Shown here one piece after another: positions 18,963 to 27,640 of a DNA stretch of 64,000 nt; the first letter of the stretch is position 1, and the number at the start of each line of letters is the position of its first letter. Where the stretch lies: assembly GCF_024346355.1 (NCBI RefSeq), contig NZ_JAGQCU010000003.1, positions 124,001-188,000 of the forward strand. The letters are read 5' to 3'. Origin of the DNA: Cyanobium sp. ATX 6A2 (GTDB lineage Bacteria > Cyanobacteriota > Cyanobacteriia > PCC-6307 > Cyanobiaceae). The notes beneath the pieces are model-generated. The model had not been told where the DNA came from. It did not search any database and was given only the letters and a program-made list of their open reading frames with translations. A program made the translations under genes and the position numbers.

Positions 18963-19505
18963 TCAGCTGGTTACGTCCTTCACCATCTGGCGGAAGGGAT
19001 CGATGGTGCCGGGCTTGGCGCTGTCCAGGGAGGAGGGCTGGCTCTGGGGCTGGGCAGCCGGGGTGGCTGGCGCTGGCTTGGCGGCGGCGGGCTGGTTCAC
19101 CGGGTTCACGGCGGTGCCCTTCTGGCGCTGCATCAGCTCGGCCTGGGACATCTGCTGGGCGAAGGTCTTCTTCACGGGCTTGGGGACGCCGTCATTGAGG
19201 CCTCTTGCCTTGGCAGCGCTCTGGGCGTCGCCCAGGCCCTCGGAGGCCTTCTCGATCCGGGCCTGCATCGAGTCCACCTCAGCCACCATCTCCTTCTGGC
19301 CGGGGCTGCTGGCACTGCCGGGGAAGGTGCGTCGGATGGTGTTGGAGCGACGCATGAAATTGACGTTGCCCATGCTGGAGGACTCGTCGGGGTCGAGGTA
19401 CACCGCCTCGGCGGCTTTTTTGGGCTTGGGCTTGGATGCGGGGGTTCCGGACTGGGCGCTGCCGCTGCCGGAACCAAAGGAGAGCAGACGATCGAACAGA
19501 CCCAT
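18963..19505 (-). CDS. Conserved hypothetical, low-complexity
   Basis: 180 aa from the ATG at 19505 (MGLFDRLLSFG); an ATG 27 nt upstream adds unlikely residues. Ser/Pro/Ala/Lys-rich, with a short conserved-looking core (YLDPDESSSMGNVNFMRRSN and FPGSASSPGQKEMVAEVDSM) and a Gln/Ala/Pro tail. No membrane segment or catalytic motif. The SSSMGNVNFMRRSNTIRRTF stretch is the part most likely to be functional. It follows the PHP gene on the same strand by 30 bp and is convergent with cobN. Confidence 0.65.
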   Translation of the reverse strand: MGLFDRLLSFGSGSGSAQSGTPASKPKPKKAAEAVYLDPDESSSMGNVNFMRRSNTIRRTFPGSASSPGQKEMVAEVDSMQARIEKASEGLGDAQSAAKARGLNDGVPKPVKKTFAQQMSQAELMQRQKGTAVNPVNQPAAAKPAPATPAAQPQSQPSSLDSAKPGTIDPFRQMVKDVTS

Positions 19506-19535
19506 CGGTGTGGCGGGGGAACATGTCAGCAAACC

Positions 19536-20228
19536 CTAGCGGCCGTGCAGCTCCAGCCCATGGGTATCCGTACCGCAACTGCTCAGCAGTCCCCGCCGCT
19601 CCAGGTCCCGGGCGATCGCCTCGCACACCACCGGCGTGGGCTGCCAGCTGGGTTGCATGCCGTAGTCGTACCAGGCCTCAGCACCATCGAAGCCGAGCTC
19701 GGCCGCCGCGGCGATCAAGCGCTGGAAGGGCAGCCGGTAGCGGGCCGGGTGGGCAAGCACAGCCAGACCATTGGCGGCCCGGATCGCCTCCAGCACCGCC
19801 TCGGCACGCAGCGCCGGTCCCACCACGCTGCAGCCCTGCAGGTAGGGATGCAGGGGATCGTGCTCGGCCTCGAAGCCCAGGGCCAGCACATGCACCAGGC
19901 AGCCCTCCAGCAGGCAGCTGATCTCCACGCCCCGCCAGAGCACGGGCACGGCCTGGCCCCGGGCGGCCGCCGCCGCGAAGCAGTCGGCCACCGCGCCGTG
20001 GGCACCGAGGGCGTGGTGGTCGGTGACCGCCAGATGCTCGAGACCCAGGGCCATGGCCTGGGCCGCCAGCTGGGCGGGCTGCAGGCTGCCGTCACTGCAG
20101 GTGGTGTGGCAGTGGAGATTCACCCGGCCGGGGCAGCATTGCGGGGTGATCGACGCCAGCACCGGCGCCAGGGGATGGCGCCGGTGCTGCGGGCTGACCC
20201 ACTGGTGCAGGGACGCGGCCTCAACCAC
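19536..20228 (-). CDS. PHP-domain phosphoesterase
   Basis: 230 aa from a GTG that overlaps the hemJ stop by 8 nt. Metal-ligand motifs of the PHP fold are visible: NLHCHTTCSDG (HxH plus Asp), VTDHHALG, GVEIS, AHPARY and, near the C-terminus, CGTDTHG. The size and motif order match the TrpH/YciV-like group, whose members include 3',5'-nucleotide bisphosphatases and a 5'-3' exoribonuclease for short RNAs. The exact substrate cannot be read. Confidence 0.88.
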   Translation of the reverse strand: MVEAASLHQWVSPQHRRHPLAPVLASITPQCCPGRVNLHCHTTCSDGSLQPAQLAAQAMALGLEHLAVTDHHALGAHGAVADCFAAAAARGQAVPVLWRGVEISCLLEGCLVHVLALGFEAEHDPLHPYLQGCSVVGPALRAEAVLEAIRAANGLAVLAHPARYRLPFQRLIAAAAELGFDGAEAWYDYGMQPSWQPTPVVCEAIARDLERRGLLSSCGTDTHGLELHGR

Positions 20229-20823
20229 CGGCCGCCTCCGCCGTGAGCCGCTCGGCCCGCAGCCGCCGCCAGCGCGCATAGAACTGAATCGAGGCCGCCA
20301 TGAACACCACCAGAGCCACGATCACCCAGGTGGCGGCCCCGGTGGGGAACTGGTTCTTGAACACCACCAGCATCACCACCAGCACCAGCAGCAGGGTGGG
20401 CAATTCGTTGAGGGCGCGCAGCTGCCGGCCGCTCCAGCTGCAGGCGCCCCGCTGCAGCTGCCCCATCAGGCGGTAGCAGAACCAGTGATAGAGCAGCAGG
20501 GCCGCCACCAGGGCGAGCTTGGCGTGCATCCAGCCCTGTTTCAGCCAGGCGGGGTTCACGCTCAGCAGGCCGGCGGCGCAGACCACCGCCACCACCATCC
20601 CAGGGGTGGTGATGATGTTGGCCAGCCGGCGCTCCATCAGGGCGTACTGGTCTTCGAAAGCCTGGCGCAGGGGGGGCTCCAGCTCGGCCGCCTCGCGGTG
20701 GTAGATGAACAGCCGCACCAGATAAAAGAGCCCCGCGAACCACACCACCACCCCCACGATGTGCAGGGTCTTGAACCAGAGGTAGGCCTCCGGGGGCCAG
20801 GTGAGAGCAAACACAGTGAACAA
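20221..20823 (-). CDS. hemJ: Protoporphyrinogen IX oxidase HemJ
   Basis: 200 aa from a TTG at 20823 (a GTG at 20814 is an alternative). Integral membrane enzyme that oxidises protoporphyrinogen IX to protoporphyrin IX for heme and chlorophyll. Four or so hydrophobic helices are visible, with the family's conserved LHIVGVVVWFAGLFYLVRLF helix followed by a conserved His, TTPGMVVAVVCAAGLL, and GWMHAKLALVAALLLYHW. It is the usual cyanobacterial replacement for HemG/HemY. Overlap with the PHP gene suggests cotranscription. Confidence 0.92.
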   Translation of the reverse strand: MFTVFALTWPPEAYLWFKTLHIVGVVVWFAGLFYLVRLFIYHREAAELEPPLRQAFEDQYALMERRLANIITTPGMVVAVVCAAGLLSVNPAWLKQGWMHAKLALVAALLLYHWFCYRLMGQLQRGACSWSGRQLRALNELPTLLLVLVVMLVVFKNQFPTGAATWVIVALVVFMAASIQFYARWRRLRAERLTAEAAGG

Positions 20824-20835
20824 TTGGCTGGGGGA

Positions 20836-21111
20836 TCAGGGGCCGATGAATCTGTCGAGGATCGTGAGCTCATCACCGCCGCCAGGACCGCCACCCTCGC
20901 GGGTCACCACCAGCTTGGTGCTTCCGCCCCAACGAAAGATCAGGGTGGGGCCGTGGTGGTGCAGGGCCAACGGCTGGGTGACGCCAGGAGCGAGGCTGTG
21001 CAAGAGCCCGGAGCCGATGCGGGAGAGAGCAGTTCCGCCTGCGACCCCATCTGCACGTTGGAGGCCTGGCCTGGGCAGGGGCGGACAGGGCGAACAGGCG
21101 GGGCATGACAA
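20836..21111 (-). CDS. Small hypothetical upstream of hemJ
   Basis: Up to 91 aa from a TTG; an internal TTG would give about 56 aa (HSLAPGVTQPLALHHHGPTL onward). The C-terminal half (LIFRWGGSTKLVVTREGGG then DELTILDRFIGP) looks like a compact beta-rich sequence, while the N-terminal half is unconvincing. It ends 12 bp before hemJ on the same strand, which supports it as a real first gene of the hemJ unit. No family recognised; start uncertain. Confidence 0.45.
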   Translation of the reverse strand: MSCPACSPCPPLPRPGLQRADGVAGGTALSRIGSGLLHSLAPGVTQPLALHHHGPTLIFRWGGSTKLVVTREGGGPGGGDELTILDRFIGP

Positions 21112-21314
21112 AGGGGGAGGGAGTGGGCCCGATCGATCAAGTCCTGGCGATTCTGCCGTGGGTCCAAGGTCCGCGAAAAGCCACCGGTCGGCAAAGCCTG
21201 GGGGCAGGGCGCCTGTTCAGGGGTGGATTGGGCAGCCGCAACAGCTGGACAAAACAGGTTGTGCCGCCCTCGTCGTCGGCTCCGCCTGGCAGGAGTGTGG
21301 CAGCGCAGTGAGCA

Positions 21315-22004
21315 TCAGGCCGCCAGCCACGGCACCCACTGCGGCAGCACAGTGGCGCTGCCATACCAGCGCTCGGCGAACCAGCCGCCGTGACCCACGC
21401 CCTCCAGCAGCCGCTGCTCGGAGCCGGCGAGCAATGCGGAGCTGATGGGCACGAGGCCGTCGCCCCGACTGCCGGGGTCGTTGTTGATGGCGCCGAAGGA
21501 GCGGGCCATGAGCCGGCGGGCGCGGGGGCGTAGCTGCTCCGGCGCGATGGCGCCGGCCACCGACAAGTAGCGCACACTGCCGGCGAAGAAGGCCCCCGGG
21601 TAGCGCTGATCCACCAGGCGGCGCAGGGCCGTGCCGCGGATGGCGCTGTGGGGGCTCCCCAGGCTGAGCAGGGTGTCCACCCGATGACGGAGGCCATAGA
21701 CGCGGCCCGCGAAGGGCTCATCGCCGAGCAGCAGGCGCAGCATCACCCCACCGGAGCTGTGGCCCACGAGATTCACCTTGCCGCTGGGGGAGCCTGCAGC
21801 CAGGCCCTCCAGCAGCGCCTGGCTGCGATCCAGCAGGCGCCGCCAGCCGAGGCTCCAACTGGTGAGCAGCCAGTCGCCACGGCTCGCGGGCACCACCTGC
21901 ACCGGCTGGTGGCTGTGGGCAGCGATGGCGGCAGCCATCGGGGCGTAGGCCTCAGGGGTGATCAGAAAGCCCCCCAGGATCAACGTGGGCGAGGGGCCGC
22001 TCAC
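21315..22004 (-). CDS. Alpha/beta hydrolase, lipase-like
   Basis: 229 aa from a GTG overlapping the rhomboid stop by 4 nt (GTGA). The nucleophile elbow is GHSSGG with Ser83 in GxSxG. LILGGFLITPEAY is the oxyanion-hole strand, and the C-terminal GDGLVPISSALL and GVGHGGWF segments carry the probable Asp and His of the triad. No signal peptide, so cytoplasmic. Related cyanobacterial proteins are annotated as lipases or esterases without a proven substrate. Tightly coupled to the rhomboid gene. Confidence 0.82.
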   Translation of the reverse strand: MSGPSPTLILGGFLITPEAYAPMAAAIAAHSHQPVQVVPASRGDWLLTSWSLGWRRLLDRSQALLEGLAAGSPSGKVNLVGHSSGGVMLRLLLGDEPFAGRVYGLRHRVDTLLSLGSPHSAIRGTALRRLVDQRYPGAFFAGSVRYLSVAGAIAPEQLRPRARRLMARSFGAINNDPGSRGDGLVPISSALLAGSEQRLLEGVGHGGWFAERWYGSATVLPQWVPWLAA

Positions 22005-22588
22005 TCGCGATACACCGCAAAGGCCGCCAACACGCCGCCGAGAAAGCCGCTGAGGTGGCCGATCCAGCTCACCCCCGCCGGCGAAAACAGCGGGATGAGG
22101 CTGGGCAGCACCGCGCCGTAGCTGACCAGACAGACCAGCGACAGCAGCAGGGAGAAGGGCCGCTTCTCCAGCCAGCCGATCAAGAGCAGGTAGCCCAGCA
22201 GTCCGTAGACCACCCCGGAGAGCCCGTGGCTGCCGACAGGCCAGAACAACCACACCGGGATGGCGCAGACGTAGACCCCGATCCACACGGCCAGGTAGTC
22301 GCACCGGCCGCGCAGCAGCACCAGCCAGGAGAGCGGCAGGAACAGCATCGAGTTGGCCAGCAGATGGCCGAAGCCGCTGTGGCTGAAGGGAGCCGTGAGC
22401 ACCCCCAGAAACGAGCCTCTGGGAAGCATCGGCAGGTTCCAACGGCCGCCGAACACCAGCTGATCCAGCAACTCCTGACCCCAGGCGATCGCCAGGATCA
22501 AGATCGGCACCATCGCCTTGACGCCCAGCCGGGCCAGGCTGCGATCGAGCCGCTGGGGCAGGGATGGTTGGGGCAGGGGGTCGCTCAA
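22001..22588 (-). CDS. Rhomboid-family intramembrane serine protease
   Basis: 195 aa with about six hydrophobic helices. The catalytic Ser124 sits in the GLSG motif (SHGLSGVVYGLLGY) and the partner His178 in SWIGHLSGFLGG; the HSGFGHLLANS segment matches the rhomboid HxxxxHxxxN helix. Cleaves transmembrane substrates within the thylakoid or plasma membrane; target unknown. First in a two-gene unit with the hydrolase. Confidence 0.9.
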   Translation of the reverse strand: MSDPLPQPSLPQRLDRSLARLGVKAMVPILILAIAWGQELLDQLVFGGRWNLPMLPRGSFLGVLTAPFSHSGFGHLLANSMLFLPLSWLVLLRGRCDYLAVWIGVYVCAIPVWLFWPVGSHGLSGVVYGLLGYLLLIGWLEKRPFSLLLSLVCLVSYGAVLPSLIPLFSPAGVSWIGHLSGFLGGVLAAFAVYRE

Positions 22589-22645
22589 GCCGCTGAACCT
22601 GCGCTGGGTTGACCCTATCGCCGTTCCGGGGCCGAGGCAGGCGGT

Positions 22646-23116
22646 TTACTGCACCGGCGCGTGCAGCACCTCCATCACCTCCAGCACGGGGGCGGTGGCG
22701 TCATCGTCAAGCTGAAGCGTGGCGGCCAGGGTGCTGAGGATGTTGCACTCATCGGGCTGGAGCACGCCATCGGAGCGCATGATCTCGGCGGCGACGGCAT
22801 AGGCGGAGCGGCGCAGATCAGGACTGAGAGACTGAGCTGACTCCAGCATCAGATGCTGGGCGCCACGCAGGCGCAGACGCTCAAGCAGGCTGTTGATCAG
22901 CAGCGCCACTTGTGCGTCGCCCAGCTCGCGGTAGGGCGTGCGGTAATCGATGGCGTGGCGCAGGGCCCTGGTGCCGGGGGCGGTCAGAGTGCCGTCCCAG
23001 GACACGGCCGCCAGGGCCACGGCCAGAAAGGCATCCGCAACGGGCATCGGGTCGCCCGGCAGAGACTCCGGGGCCAGGTCGGCGGACTGGGCTGGCCGGG
23101 GCGGGGAAATCGTCAT
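22646..23116 (-). CDS. TerB-like helical protein
   Basis: 156 aa, all-helical. The second half (AYAVAAEIMRSDGVLQPDE then LSTLAATLQLDDD) resembles the TerB fold, which has acidic metal-binding positions in two helical repeats. The first 25 residues are Pro/Ala-rich. TerB proteins occur in tellurite-resistance clusters but also singly in many cyanobacteria with no known role. No other ter genes are nearby. Confidence 0.65.
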   Translation of the reverse strand: MTISPPRPAQSADLAPESLPGDPMPVADAFLAVALAAVSWDGTLTAPGTRALRHAIDYRTPYRELGDAQVALLINSLLERLRLRGAQHLMLESAQSLSPDLRRSAYAVAAEIMRSDGVLQPDECNILSTLAATLQLDDDATAPVLEVMEVLHAPVQ

Positions 23117-23215
23117 GCTGTCGCTGCCGGTGATGAAAGCCGGTGATGAAACTTGAGCAGTTCCACTCCAGACAGCGAGCCACCTGCACGTCAGTGCCGA
23201 ATCACACCGAAACCG

Positions 23216-23241
23216 GCAGTTGAGTGGATCTACTCAACTGC
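23216..23241 (-). other. Hairpin spanning the 2OG-oxygenase stop codon
   Basis: GCAGTTGAGT (23216-23225) and ACTCAACTGC (23232-23241) form a perfect 10-bp stem with a 6-nt loop. The stop codon of the minus-strand oxygenase gene lies in the first transcribed arm. It is placed like a terminator, but the following transcribed bases contain only a short T triplet, so it would be weak or act as an RNA-stability element. Confidence 0.5.
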
Positions 23242-24199
23242 GCGATGACGTGAGCAGATTGATGTCATAGAGCACGGCCTCCAGGGCATCGGCAGCCATC
23301 ACGGCAGCGTGGTGCTGGGGGTGGCCGGCATCGATGCAGCTGACCAGCGGAGCCAGCACCGTGGAGGGCCGCGGGTGACAGAACTGCACCACACTCAGGC
23401 GCTCAGCGCTCCACCCCGGTGGGGCCACCACCCGGTGCCAACCGGTGGGGATGCGGCCGTTGCTCAGCCACTCCAGCATCAGGCCGCTGTTGAGGATCAC
23501 CTGGCCCTCGGGGGCCACCGCCTCCACCCAGCGCTCGCCCACGCGCACCTGCAGGCCGGGGGCAGTGGCCCGCGGCAACGCGGTGATCAGGTTGATGTCG
23601 CCGTGGGCCGCAGCCCAGACATGGCCGGGCTCGGGCGCCTGATCCATGGGCGGATAGCGCACGGCCCGGGTGAGGGTGGGGCCCTCCGCCACCACGGCAT
23701 CGAAGAACTGGGGATGGGCCCCCAGGCCAGTGGCGATCACCCGCAGGAAGCGGCGCTGCAGCTCGGCGATGGCGCGATGGAAGCGACCCAGCACCGCCGT
23801 GATGCCCGGCACCAGGGGCTCCGGCAGCACCTGCTCCGGATAGAGGAGGGGGAAGCGGCGGCGCAGGGGGTGCTGGGGCGGCAGCGGCTGCGCCCAGTTG
23901 AGCATCTCCTTCCAGTCGGCCCGCTGCTCGCCGGCGGCGGTCTCCACCAGCACGCCCGTGTAGCCGGTCTGACCGCAGGATCCAGGGGCCGAGAAGGTCG
24001 CCTTGAGCAGCGCCGGCTGGACGAAGAAGCGCTCCAGCAGGCCGTAGGCCTCATCGAGCAGATCGGCCGGAAGATCGCTTCTGGTGACCACAAAGCCAGT
24101 GGCCAGGCTGCGCATCACCCCGTCCACCACCGCCTGCCGCTGGCGGTCGGTTCCCTGCTCGAAGGCGAGCAGGTCAACGTCCAGAATCGCCGGCTCCAT
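23234..24199 (-). CDS. 2-oxoglutarate/Fe(II) oxygenase, isopenicillin-N-synthase type
   Basis: 321 aa from the ATG at 24199 (MEPAILDVDLLAFEQG). The iron-binding His-x-Asp is in AAHGDINLITALP, the distal His in PTGWHRVVAPPGW, and the 2OG-binding Arg-x-Ser in ERLSVVQFCHP. The N-terminal VDGVMRSLATGFVVTRSDLP matches the non-heme dioxygenase N domain. Substrate unknown; cyanobacterial homologues are usually annotated only by fold. Its start overlaps the end of the gamma-glutamylcyclotransferase-like gene by 26 bp. Confidence 0.86.
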   Translation of the reverse strand: MEPAILDVDLLAFEQGTDRQRQAVVDGVMRSLATGFVVTRSDLPADLLDEAYGLLERFFVQPALLKATFSAPGSCGQTGYTGVLVETAAGEQRADWKEMLNWAQPLPPQHPLRRRFPLLYPEQVLPEPLVPGITAVLGRFHRAIAELQRRFLRVIATGLGAHPQFFDAVVAEGPTLTRAVRYPPMDQAPEPGHVWAAAHGDINLITALPRATAPGLQVRVGERWVEAVAPEGQVILNSGLMLEWLSNGRIPTGWHRVVAPPGWSAERLSVVQFCHPRPSTVLAPLVSCIDAGHPQHHAAVMAADALEAVLYDINLLTSSRS

Positions 24200-25064
24200 G
24201 GGGATCGTCGCCACTTCGGCCCAGGATGCCGCCCCCGCTTCCAGCCTGCTCCCGCCGCTGGCGCAGCTGGCGGCGCAGCCAGAACCGCCAGCCTTCCGGC
24301 AGGCCGTGGTGTTCGGCTCCCCGCAGGATGCGGCCGGCATAGCCGGGGCTGGGCCGCAGGCCGGCGGCCACCACCCCCGGCTGGGGCACATAGGTGAGCA
24401 CAGGCAGCCGCTCCACGCCGCACACCACCTCAACGCTGTGGTGCCGGTACTGGCCGATCGCCACACCCTCGATCAGGTCAAGCACGGCCCGGTCGCGGTG
24501 ACTGAGGTGGTGCACCAGCCCCCAGCAGCTGGCACCGGGGTGGGGACAGATGCCGGCATAGCCCTCGAGGGGATCGTGCAGGGCACGCTTGTTGATCCCC
24601 CAGCGCCAGTGCTCCAGGCGGGCCACCAGGCCGGAGCCGTCCCAGCCGGCGCAGCGCTGCCGCAGCTGGCTGGGGTCGAGATTGGAGCCGTAGCTGAACA
24701 CCGGTGTGGCCCCCCAGTCGTTGAAGGGCACCCGCCGGCAGCCACGCACCTGATCGGCCCGCCCCAGGTAGATCCAGGCGAGCCGGCCATCGGCGCTCCG
24801 CAGTCGGCGGCGGTCGTAGAGGTGGGGGTAGTCCTCGAGCACATCCAGCCGGGCCAGGCCCGCCGCATCCACCCGGTAGAGCTCGGCGTGAATGCGGGCC
24901 CGGGGATCCGGGCTGGGCACGGCCATCGGGTAGTCGCCCAGGTTGTAGAGCTCGAGCCCTGGCACCCGGGTACGTCCCAGGAACGGCGCCCCCGCCAGCC
25001 AGTGGTGGTTGCATTCCCCCCGCTTGAGGGTGCCGTAGACGGCCACGCGCAGCCCGTCGGCCAT
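24174..25064 (-). CDS. Tandem gamma-glutamylcyclotransferase-like protein
   Basis: 296 aa with two GGCT/AIG2-type modules. The first begins VAVYGTLKRGECNHHWL and carries LDVLEDYPHLYDRR; the second begins VFSYGSNLDPSQLRQRC (about residue 122) and carries DLIEGVAIGQYRHHSVEV. Each has the YGT/YGSN substrate loop and a candidate catalytic Glu. Single-domain members release 5-oxoproline from gamma-glutamyl amines or glutathione. Two non-identical copies in one chain suggest either a duplicated ancestor or division of labour. It overlaps the downstream oxygenase. Confidence 0.85.
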   Translation of the reverse strand: MADGLRVAVYGTLKRGECNHHWLAGAPFLGRTRVPGLELYNLGDYPMAVPSPDPRARIHAELYRVDAAGLARLDVLEDYPHLYDRRRLRSADGRLAWIYLGRADQVRGCRRVPFNDWGATPVFSYGSNLDPSQLRQRCAGWDGSGLVARLEHWRWGINKRALHDPLEGYAGICPHPGASCWGLVHHLSHRDRAVLDLIEGVAIGQYRHHSVEVVCGVERLPVLTYVPQPGVVAAGLRPSPGYAGRILRGAEHHGLPEGWRFWLRRQLRQRREQAGSGGGILGRSGDDPHGAGDSGR

Positions 25065-25068
25065 GGCC

Positions 25069-27612
25069 TCACACCGCGCTGGCGCCGCCGGACTGGGGCG
25101 CGGCGACCGGCACTGGCTGCAGGTGCAGGCGCCCCTGCAGCGGCTCCAGCCACACCAGCACCGCCAGCCAGTGGATCAGCACCGGAGGCCAGAGGGAACC
25201 GGTGACCACAAAAACCAATGCGCAGGCCAGCCCCAGCAGGGTGCACTGCACCAGAAAGCGGGGATCGTGGAACAGCGGCCGTGCCTGCTGATACCAGAGC
25301 CGCGCCGCCAGGGGGTGATAAAGCACGAACAGGCCCACGCTGAGGGCGATCCAGGCCAGCAGAGCGCCGCCGTGCACGCCCTCGAGGGGATGGGGCAGCA
25401 GGGCGACGCGGAAGATCAGCTCCTCCACCAGGGCCGGCAGCAGCAGCAGGCCGGCGGCCCTGGGCAGCAGTTGCTGCAGGGGAGGCCAGGTTGCGGGACC
25501 GGAAAGAAAGCCGCTGCGCAAGCCATGGCCGAGCGCCAAGGCGCTGTAGACCCCCAGCACCAGCAGGCTGAAGCCCTGGGCGCTGGGCAGCAGGGGCGGG
25601 AACAGGCTGTCCAGCAGGCGTTGCAGCAGGGTGCCCAGCACCGGCAGCTGGCCCAGCACCGTGGTGGGGGCCAGGGGCTCCAGGCGGGGATCGGCACCGG
25701 GGATCTGGTTGCTGCGCAGCACCCACAGGGGCAGGCCGGCCGTCAGAAACTCGCGGGCCATGGCGTCGTGGGCACGGCGGGGCAGCATCGAGCGCCAGCT
25801 GAGCAGCACATCAACAAGGCGCTGACTGGCCTCGAAGGGGCTGCGAGCGCCCTCGCCGGGGTCGCCGGCACTGAGCCGGCCGGTGCCGGCGCTGAAGGTC
25901 ACCTCGGCATTCCCACGCCAGTCGCCGCGCACCCGGCCGAAGGGGGTGAGCAGCCGATCCAGCGCATCGGCCAGCTGCAGCCGGCGTTCCCTCCCGGCCG
26001 CGGGCAGGTCGTCCAGGTCGCTGTCCTGCCGCAGCTGCTGAAGCGCGATCCAGAGCGCCTGCATGGAGTCCTGCACGCAGGACGTCGACGGGGTCCCCAG
26101 CGCCAGGCCGTCCCCATCGCCGCTGCGGTAGCGGGCGGCCAGGATCTCCGCCTGCAGGGCAATGGCATCGAGGGCCGGGCCATCCACCCGCACCAGCACA
26201 TCGGAGATCGGTCGGGTGCCGATCCAGCCGCGTTGGAGGCTGCCGGCGTAGGCACTGGCGTGCAGGGAGCCAGAGACAATGCCGTTGGGGTTGTTCGTGT
26301 AGATCTGGAAGTAGCGCAGATCAAGGCGCGGCTCAGCACTGATCGGATCGCGCACCACCTCGGCCTCGCCGAAGGAGAAATGACCGGGCACGGTCCAGGG
26401 GACCGGGCTGGCTTCACCATCGGCACCACCGATGCCGCCGAACAGGTGGATCAGCAGGGCCCGGTCACCCACCGCCCAGTCGGCGGCCCCGCGCTCATCG
26501 AGCCTGCGGCGGTCGGGAACCAGCAGCGTGGTGTGCAGGCTGCCGCGCTGCAGCTGTCCTGGACCCCAGTTGCGGCGGCTGATGTGCTCCAGGCCCGCCG
26601 CCGTGCCGCTGATCCGGCGCTGGGGCGTGAGGCTCAGCAGGGCGCGGGGCTCGATGGACTGCACCGTGAACACCCCATCGGCCGCCGGAGCGCCATGGAT
26701 CAGCCAGCCGCCCGGATTGAGCGCCGAAGCCGCCAGGCCGCGGGGATCGAACAGACGGCGGCCGAAGCGATCGGGCGGCAGCAGGGGGATGCGGACGCGC
26801 TCTTCAGGGCCGTCGAATGCGCCGCTGGCGGCATTGAAGTGGCGCACACGCACCAGGTCGGGATCGGCACCGGAACCCGCCGTGAGATCTGAGGCGGCCT
26901 CTGGAGCGGCATCTGGGGGAGCGCCTGGGGGAGAGGCATGGCCCAGAACAGTCACCAGCGCTGTCCAGCGGCCGCTGGTCTGCACCGGCGGGCGGGCGAT
27001 GCGCAGCTCGCCGTCCCCCACGCTGACGCCGTCGAGACGCACGATCACGTCGTCCCGCGGCCGGGCGCCGGCCAGCGACTGCAGCGGCCCCACCTTCCGG
27101 CGGCCGTCGAGGCGGGTGGGCACCACATTGGCGGCGGCGGCGGCCTGGCGGGCCGGCTCACCCAGGCTGATGTCGGTGGTCACCAGGCGCACCAGCCGCT
27201 GCAACTCGGGCTGATCCGCCCAGCGCAGGCGCAGGCGCTCCCCGAGCAGCTCCTGGCGCTCGGCCGGCGCCTGCTCCAGCTCGATCCACACCCAGTCGCC
27301 ATCGGCAGCGGCCTCCTCGGCTGAGGGCAGGATCAGCCGGCCGATCCACTCGGCGCTGGGGCGATAGAGACCGGGGTCGGGGCGCTTGTCGAGGGGGTAC
27401 GACGCGGGACGGGTCCAGGGGGAGCGGCTGGCGAGCTCCTCGCTGCTCTCGGGCAGGGGCTCGCGGGGGGTACCGGCGGCGGCGTGGCCGGGCCGGGGGG
27501 CCAGGGCGGGCAGCAGCACCGCCGCCACCAGCAGGGCTGCCAGCAGGGCGGGGAACAGGGCCGACAGGCGCCGGGCCAGGGGAGCCGAGAGCCTGCGGGG
27601 GAAGGGGAGCAC
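25069..27612 (-). CDS. CPBP (CAAX/Abi-type) intramembrane protease with large N-terminal region
   Basis: 847 aa from a GTG at 27612, 28 bp after the sbcC stop. A hydrophobic signal or anchor (LFPALLAALLVAAVLLPALA) is followed by about 580 mostly hydrophilic residues, probably extracytoplasmic. The last 250 residues form several membrane helices with the CPBP motifs EELIFR (near 729) and a late WPPVLIHWLAVLVW segment with the metal-binding His. CPBP proteins are glutamyl or metallo-type intramembrane proteases. The large N-terminal region is unknown to me. Downstream of sbcCD on the same strand. Confidence 0.8.
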   Translation of the reverse strand: MLPFPRRLSAPLARRLSALFPALLAALLVAAVLLPALAPRPGHAAAGTPREPLPESSEELASRSPWTRPASYPLDKRPDPGLYRPSAEWIGRLILPSAEEAAADGDWVWIELEQAPAERQELLGERLRLRWADQPELQRLVRLVTTDISLGEPARQAAAAANVVPTRLDGRRKVGPLQSLAGARPRDDVIVRLDGVSVGDGELRIARPPVQTSGRWTALVTVLGHASPPGAPPDAAPEAASDLTAGSGADPDLVRVRHFNAASGAFDGPEERVRIPLLPPDRFGRRLFDPRGLAASALNPGGWLIHGAPAADGVFTVQSIEPRALLSLTPQRRISGTAAGLEHISRRNWGPGQLQRGSLHTTLLVPDRRRLDERGAADWAVGDRALLIHLFGGIGGADGEASPVPWTVPGHFSFGEAEVVRDPISAEPRLDLRYFQIYTNNPNGIVSGSLHASAYAGSLQRGWIGTRPISDVLVRVDGPALDAIALQAEILAARYRSGDGDGLALGTPSTSCVQDSMQALWIALQQLRQDSDLDDLPAAGRERRLQLADALDRLLTPFGRVRGDWRGNAEVTFSAGTGRLSAGDPGEGARSPFEASQRLVDVLLSWRSMLPRRAHDAMAREFLTAGLPLWVLRSNQIPGADPRLEPLAPTTVLGQLPVLGTLLQRLLDSLFPPLLPSAQGFSLLVLGVYSALALGHGLRSGFLSGPATWPPLQQLLPRAAGLLLLPALVEELIFRVALLPHPLEGVHGGALLAWIALSVGLFVLYHPLAARLWYQQARPLFHDPRFLVQCTLLGLACALVFVVTGSLWPPVLIHWLAVLVWLEPLQGRLHLQPVPVAAPQSGGASAV

Positions 27613-27640
27613 GGAGCCGAGCGGGGCTGCTGGGCGGACC

